A stretch of 64,000 nucleotides of DNA from Quillaja saponaria. Taxonomy: Eukaryota > Streptophyta > Magnoliopsida > Fabales > Quillajaceae. Each line of letters begins with the position of its first letter. Within the stretch, counting starts at the first letter, position 1. Where the stretch lies: the NCBI GenBank assembly GCA_029379385.1, contig CM055611.1:10168001-10232000 (forward strand), given 5' to 3'. The position numbers and the translations under genes are program-made. Below, piece by piece: positions 57,537 to 64,000 of the stretch. The notes beneath the pieces are model-generated. The model ran no database searches and was not told the DNA's origin. It worked only from the letters and a program-made list of their open reading frames with translations.

Positions 57537-60050
57537 ATATGTTTAATAATAAAATTAATATCCTCTACAAAATGTACATCATTGAACTTGACTTTCATTA
57601 ATATTTTAATAATTTATTTACTTTATCCTTTTCACCTCTCCCTTGTTTAACCGACTTACACCTCTTCTTAGTTCCTATTTTTCTGTATTAACTCCATTTC
57701 CTTCCCCTGTTTTACTTTGCTTTAGCCCCAAGAACTTAACCGAACTTTTTACCAAAGTTGGTGTGTGTGGGTGTGATTTCTTTGGTACTTTCCATACTCA
57801 CCCTATATGTTTTTACCCCTTGCTTTTTGGCTGCCAAACTGGGATAAGGAGCGTTGTTTTTCCTCTGTTTTAGTCTAGTAATATTCCTTACTAGCCAGCT
57901 ATATTACCGTGCTCTTCATTATTTCCTTGATGTCTTGTTAGCTCACTTAGCTTTTAAGAAAATTCCTTGTTGCTGCATTACTTCTGTAGCAGAAAGGAGT
58001 GGGTATTTTAGTGGGCTATGATTAGCTGGGTGTGGTGGGTAGCTTCAGTCGTGACTTTGCTTCTTGCAAGCTTTGGTGGGTAAGGGTAAGGTAGGATTGG
58101 TGTAATGAATGTATAGGTGTGTGGGTGATTTGGGGTAAGGTAGTAGCTAAGCCCCATTTTGGTCTTTGCCGTAAGGTAATAGTATGTGGGTGTTCAAAAT
58201 TTTCTAGTTAGGTGAGTAATGGCAATTTATTGAAATTAAACATGAAGATTATGGTGTTGTTAAGAACTTAAATATAAGAGATTTAAAGGAGTTGTAAGTT
58301 GATAACTAAGGTTTAGTAATTGTAAGCACATGAGGAAGTTAGTAAAATAGGAAATTTTGGAATTCAATTAGGACAATTTAGAACTTGTACATCGTAGGCT
58401 CAGGGAATTCTAATTAATTAGTAATTGAACTCAATGTTTGAAAAAAAATTATATGAAAAGTTGACAGTGAATTAATGAAACTCAATAAATGGAATGAGTG
58501 AAATATAAAGACTTGAAAGATTAGGTTTATTACCTTGGAAAATATATGTATATGAAATTAGGATTAATCATGTATTCTAAGAAATTGATAAAGTGTTTAT
58601 AAGAAATTAAATATAAAATACTTATAGGAATTAATTTACATAAGTTTTACTTATTAAATAGGTAATTAGAAACGTAAAATTTAACCATGTTAATGTTAGA
58701 TTGTAAAAGTTGAATTCTTGAATAAATTGAAGTAATAAACTTTACTTTAAATTATTTAGTGAAGTGTTTAAAAGGAATTAATTGCAAGGTAGTAAATGCA
58801 ATAAATATATAAAGAAATGAGAAATTATAGAATTTGTTATATCATGGTTATATAAATTAACATACGAATTTTTATGCTTTTTAGCTGCAGAAGGTGTCAA
58901 GAATACTCTGACACCTTCGCAGACTAGACGGACTGACAAACCACATTCTTGAACTTTGTGAGTGAATTACATGCTCTTTGGTTGCTAAATAATTGTGTGA
59001 AATAAATTGTGTGATTTTCAATAATTGATTGATGTTTATTATATGATATTGATTGTTGTTGATAAGGGCCAACAAAGTAAGATTTTGCTAAAAAATAATT
59101 TTTATCTCTGAAATTGAAATCCAGATGCACCTAGAATATTATGATTTGAAATTTTGAAATACTATGATTCTGATAAATGTTTTAAAAAAATTAGAGTGGT
59201 CATCCCTAGTGAGATAGATTATGTACGGAAATTAATTAGTTGTGCGAGCATGTAAATGCCCAATAGGGGGTGATACTGTTGTGCATGGCTGAATAACTCA
59301 TTCGCCCTTTGTTTACTTTATATGCTTTGATCGCTTTGTTTAGGAAATTGTGAACAATGGATATTTGAATTGATTTATATATGCTGTATAAAACATGAGT
59401 CATGGTTTAGTGAAAATTACCAGTTCATGTGTGTACTGTTGAATTAAGACATGAATACCATTACTTGAGATTAAATGATAATATATGTATGTTGATTGAT
59501 GATAGTACTCTTAGTGTACGTTGTTTGCTTACTGAGTCCCTGTGACTCACTCTTTCCTTTGTTGTTTATTTTTTTTTGGTATCAAGAAAATACAAATCAC
59601 TATTTTAGGATTTGCTACTTGCCGTCACTACTGCGGTAAGGTATATCTTAGGATTATACATTTGAGGCTTAAGGGACGACACTTGCAGTCACTTTAGGTG
59701 TTTGCATTGTTATTGTATATATTTAATGAACCATTGTGATTTCATGTGTTGTTTGGAGCAAAGCTCCTCTTTGTAAATTTGATACTACGGTTTAATGTTG
59801 ACTTGTAAATAGGTTATTTATATGTATTATGGGCATATTCCACTTTTCAGGAATTTCTGCGAAATTTTTAATAAATATTTTATGTTTAATGACAAAGTCA
59901 TGATTTTATTTTAGTTTAATAAAGTTTTAGTCTTAACTGTAAATTGTTTAAGAGTCAGTGGTGCATAGTACTTGAGTATTTAGGGTTACGGGGGTGTGCT
60001 TATAAATTCCTCCTGCCAGTCATACCTTTATTTGAGGGTGTGACACAATT

Positions 60051-60287
60051 TATAAGAAAACTGGAAACATTTCACCAAAATATCACGACTATAATCTTTT
60101 CATGAAAATCAGGAAGATGTTATGATTGAGAAAATTAAATTTGGTTGCATTAAAACACTATGAGATTGATGATTTTATATCAAGAGCTTGATAAAAACAA
60201 TTGTTGTAGTTGTTTGTGATGGATATAAACATTTTACTTCGAGGGAACTAAACTAAATGAAAGTATCTAAATCTACTAATAGAAAAA

Positions 60288-60326
<39 letters not shown>

Positions 60327-61590
60327 GAAAATGTAACCAATTGTGATTTTACTCACAAATTCTATTATTCAAAAGTTAATTAAATTTTCATGGTCAAGAA
60401 TAAGAACTTATCGAGTTTTTCCATCTCAAACAAATTGGATCAGAAAAAAAAGAAAAAGCATATCAATTTAGGTTTTTTTTTTTTAAAATTAGGAATTTTT
60501 ATTTTTAAGGAATCAGTTTTCAAATTTAGTATTCATTTGTCAAATTAATGAAGTTTGTAAATATGGTAAATGAGTTGTGCTCGTAAGAAAATAACTATAT
60601 CAATCGTTTTTGTGTAAAAGTTAGAATTTTCTTTAATATATCAATTTTTTTATGTATGCCTTTTTCAAATAAATGAAATTTGAAACTACGGTATGTATAA
60701 TTATTTTACATAAACCAAATCATAGTGTTTGATCATAATTTTTATATTTGACAATGTTCATAAAAAAACATAATTAAATTATATCTCTTCAAAATATAAT
60801 TAAATAATAAGGTAAGATTTAAGAAGCAAGACAGACTAACTAACCACTTCACATGTCATTATCCACAATTTCACACGAATCAATTTCAATATTTAGAGCC
60901 AATATAATAAAGTTGGAGAATGTTAAATGACTAAAGAGCTTGTTTAATATATAGATGACAATATTAATTCTTTATTGAAAATTAGTTTCATTTGTGTTAC
61001 AAAATCTTCATTACTTTATATATATATTTTATGAATGAAAATTTAAGAAGGAATTAGTGAATATGCTATTAGAGTTTTGGATTGATGTTTGTGTGAACTG
61101 GGGTTTTGGGCTATTTGAAATTTTCAACTGAGATTTTGTTAGCATTCATGTCTAAAAGTCAATCAATGGTTGGTTATAATAATATTTTATTTGTATTTAA
61201 TGCATGTAATAATATTCATTATGCATTCTTTATTATATTGTTTAAATAAGATTTGATACGATAATATATAAAATCCATAGAATAAATAATGTATATGTAT
61301 AATTATGTTCTTGATCATAATTATGAGATATGACCTAAATAAGGTACTATTCTAAAAGTATTCCTAGTCAATGAATCATCAAGAATAGATATATTGATGA
61401 TTCCTCGAGACTGGCATATGTTATGTCATTCTCTTATAAAGAGTAGTGATTTTATAAACTATAAGCATGGTGATATTGAGACAAACATATGAGTGCTTGT
61501 TAATTAAACAAATACATTGAATAAACCTAACACGAGAAGCCACGTGGAGTCTTCACTCACATGTCAATAGAAGTTCTCAGAGTGTTGTTG
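60051..61590. other. AT-rich flank, retroelement-like at its right end
   Basis: 60051-61180 shows microsatellite (60296-60320) and homopolymers but no gene. Positions 61400-61590 resemble a retroelement internal region: CCACGTGGAGTCTTCACTCACATG and GAAGTTCTCAGAG match, reversed, the DNA beside the LTR at 4005-5478. Confidence 0.45.
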
Positions 61591-61619
61591 ATGCAAGTGA
61601 TTATTTAACATGAGATCAT
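61591..61619 (+). mobile_element. Stub of the LTR seen at 4005-5478
   Basis: TGTTGTTGATGCAAGTG... resembles the reversed right end of the 4005-5478 segment and is cut off after 29 bases by the family L LTR starting at 61620. Confidence 0.45.
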
Positions 61620-63330
61620 TGTCACACCCCACACAGATATATGATTGGTTGAAAGATTGGATAACCTGACCTCTATAACCCTGATTTTTTCATAATTGAA
61701 TACATATGACTCTCGAATAACTATATTTAAAACCAGGAAAAACTTTACTGAATAAAATTAAAAACATAGACTTGTTATTGAACACATAACATTTACTGAA
61801 AATTTCGGCAGAGGTTCCTTTAAAGTTGAACATGCCTATATAATAAAAAACAACATATAATCCTGTTTTTACACAACAAAGACAACAAGGAGCTCCGTTC
61901 CGTCCACATAAAACAAAAATCAATTAAACACAAAGTCCCATATCTAAAACATCATAAACCAAACCCTAAAGTGATTGCAAACTCTTCATCCCATGGCTTC
62001 AAGTAAGTGATCCGGAAAGAATACCTTGCCATCAATTTCTCGGCAAGTCCATTATCGGTAGCTGAAGTTCTTAGAAATTGTTACTAAAAAAAAAAAAATA
62101 TCAACAGAAGAGTAATGAGTCCTATATATATTCAATGAGTGAAAAATTATACCCAAAGGTACTAGCATCACTCAACACACGTATATGATATATAGTCAAT
62201 TAATATGAACATATCAAAAATTTCAAAACCACTAAGTTACACGTACATGACTATGGAAACATAAAACTTAACAAGCACAGTTCAAGTAGTACTATGTATA
62301 ATTAAATCAAAACAATCAAAGAACACAAATCATACAAAGGGCCAACCAAGTAACTTAGCCTAGCACAATAAATATCTCCCCCCACCCAGCATTTACACTC
62401 TAGTACGATAGGTTAATTCTCAGTACACAATCCATCCCACCAAGCTGAGCACTTAATTTTTTTAAAACACCTATCAGAATATCTCAGATCAGAATATCAA
62501 ATCAAAATATTCTAGGTGCAGTTAGATTCTATTTCATAAGTAAAAATCATTTTGGAAGAAAAACATTTTTATTGGCCCTTATCAACCATAACCAATCTTA
62601 TACAACAAACATAGTTTAAATAGCTCAAATTAAGCATTACATATTCTAATATACTACTAAACATAAATAATTTTACTTAATTACGCATAAACAATTTCAC
62701 ATATTAATCTAACAACCAAAAAGTAATATTTAACCACTCTTCGTTTACCGATTTTACTTGTTACTCCCTTTTATGTTTACGCACATTATCGACTCAACAA
62801 TGCTTTTAGGAGCTACAACTAAAATTTTCAAGCATTATTTGGTTGTCCATTTTATAAGTTATAACTTTTAATTACGAAAATCTATAAGTACTAAGTTTCA
62901 AGTATTTATTTAAAGTTTACCTCTTTTATGCATTTCACACTATTTGAATATATATTTGATTTCAACTTACTTAACCAATTTCAACAAAACCAAGTTCAAC
63001 TATTATTTCTAGGATTTTAGCTATCTTTATTATTTAAAAACTTTTCCTAAAATCAGACTTGAACTCACTTAATTCCTCACATGAACACAAATAGAGCATT
63101 CGCATAATTCTTGGTTATCAACATCAGATTTCAATGCTTATAGAATTCTCATACTTGAGAATTAAATTATGAAACTTGCTAGTCTAGTTTATCAAGATGT
63201 TAGGAACATTTCATGTTCAGCACCTACTCCTAATTCATCCTTTGAGACCCTCCAAAATTAATTACACCAAAACACGTTTAATCAGGACCCGAAAATCATA
63301 ACCAGAAGTCATGTTCAATTCAATGACACA
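61620..63330 (-). mobile_element. Family L LTR, minus orientation, right part unclear
   Basis: Starts TGTCACACCCCACACAG and follows the order of the other minus copies: GAGGTTCCTTTAAAG, ATTATCGGTAGC, GGCCAACCAAGTAACTTAG, TATTCTAGGTGCAGTTAG, TATCAAGATGTTAGGAAC. Similarity to 5542-9391 is clear to about 63330, after which I cannot follow it. No primer site is seen at its left end, so it is solo or truncated. Confidence 0.75.
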
Positions 63331-64000
63331 ATATTTCATTTCTAAGTCCTAAAAATCCAACAAAGGAAAGTAAACTTTTCTAGAAAACACCTAAACGTGG
63401 ACGTCTAAAAGTAAGGATAATGAAAAGAAAATAGACAATATTTTTCAAAGACAAAGTAAGTTCCTTGAAAACAAATCTCTCTAAAAGTAACAAAACCTAT
63501 CAATAAAGCCATGTATACACTAAACTCTTATCAAACATAGTCATACAATCAGTAATATCAATCGTTGATATAAATGATTATTGATAACTACATCCTTTGA
63601 AGAAACTCTATACCATTGGGCCTGAGACTTCAAAAATCAATAATATTTGGTTGAAAAGTGAAATGTCTTTTTCTAGTACATCCTGTATAATACAAAGACT
63701 GTGAAAAAGGTCATATTACTAAAAATACTGCCACATGCTATTTAACCAAAATTATGTTAACTAAGATTTATAGATTAATGAACAAAATAGAAGAAAGATA
63801 AAAAAATTCAAGGATTTTAAATAAAGTCATCGAGTTATGTAAGAATAGTACACATAAATAAGAATTAAGGAATTATGTATGTCTATATATACATAAAAGT
63901 AAGCAACAAGAAATATTCTTGAAATGCATAGTTTAAACTTTCTCCTCACGCAAGAATCAATACCCTTTGGCCTACGCCAGTTTGTCTTAACATAAATTTT
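63331..64000. other. Unassigned right edge
   Basis: AT-rich DNA with no gene. It may be a diverged part of the LTR to its left or a further insertion cut by the window end. Confidence 0.35.

Larger units (their letters stand above)
47539..60045 (+). mobile_element. Decayed Tekay/Del-like Ty3/gypsy element, full extent
   Basis: Ends TGTTATAGCTTGATAGCC and GAGGGTGTGACA with a perfect target duplication CAATT at 47534-47538 and 60046-60050. Contents in order: 5' LTR cut short at about 49246, gag-pol pseudogene, polypurine tract (52916-52932), and a 3' LTR split by a solo LTR at 53089-57536. The primer site, the end of the 5' LTR and the start of gag were lost in one deletion. A chromodomain-like end after integrase and the family L LTRs place it with chromoviruses. 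Confidence 0.88.
52934..60045 (+). mobile_element. 3' LTR of the gypsy element, split by a solo LTR
   Basis: The parts are 52934-53088 and 57537-60045. The first ends ...GATTATATGTGTCTATG and the second resumes ATATGTTTAATAATA. The 5' LTR has these joined as GATTATATG then TTTAATAATAG near 47790-47815. The break shows a 5-bp duplication with one mismatch (CTATG/ATATG). The LTR 3' part has GTGATACTGTTGTGC, the CTGAGTCCCTGTGACTC hairpin (59533-59548) and the GGTGTGACA end. Confidence 0.86.

Overview
This 64 kb window is nuclear DNA from a flowering plant, most likely a eudicot. It is AT-rich and dense in retrotransposons. It holds one intron-bearing plant gene and no sign of bacterial or organellar organisation. 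I see exactly one host gene that looks intact: a 13-exon MLO-family gene on the + strand (16630-25956, 509 codons plus stop). Its exons all join in frame at GT/AG borders, and the protein resembles the AtMLO1/13/15 branch (clade II), which is not the clade usually tied to powdery-mildew susceptibility in dicots. The 3.3 kb upstream of it is free of recognisable elements except a 0.37 kb tandem duplication, and a (GA)16 run abuts the start codon.

Almost everything else is mobile DNA. Positions 1-2700 hold the gag, primer site and LTR of a minus-strand Athila/Tat-like Ty3/gypsy element. Positions 5542-13281 hold two head-to-head copies of a long LTR (called family L here), one of them interrupted by a Mutator-like element. 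Downstream of MLO come a long-TIR DNA element (26558-27537), a small LINE scrap, a gypsy RNase H/integrase scrap (28270-28990), and then a continuous retrotransposon nest from 29725 to the right edge.

The nest can be read in layers. (1) A minus-strand chromovirus-like element supplies gag (29725-33397), a tRNA-Met primer site and a family L LTR (33596-47479). (2) Its gag was hit by a different solo LTR (30877-33242). (3) Its LTR was hit by an 11.5 kb + strand element (34275-45735) with two 3.5 kb LTRs, primer site and polypurine tract but almost no coding DNA (LARD-like). That element contains a 1,017 bp TRIM element with a perfect target duplication. (4) Next to it lies a decayed + strand Tekay/Del-like gypsy element (47539-60045) with a perfect CAATT duplication. 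Its 3' LTR was split by a minus-strand solo family L LTR (53089-57536), which itself carries a LINE fragment (about 55145-55975). (5) Another minus-strand family L LTR begins at 61620 and becomes unrecognisable before the right edge.

Family L LTRs account for roughly 40% of the window. No tRNA or rRNA gene and no CRISPR array was seen. Nothing here amounts to a new multi-gene system. The most notable points are the non-autonomous LARD with its gag cut to a 22-codon ORF, an inverted segment inside one of its LTRs, a 313 bp tract that is identical between its LTRs, and the clean TRIM.
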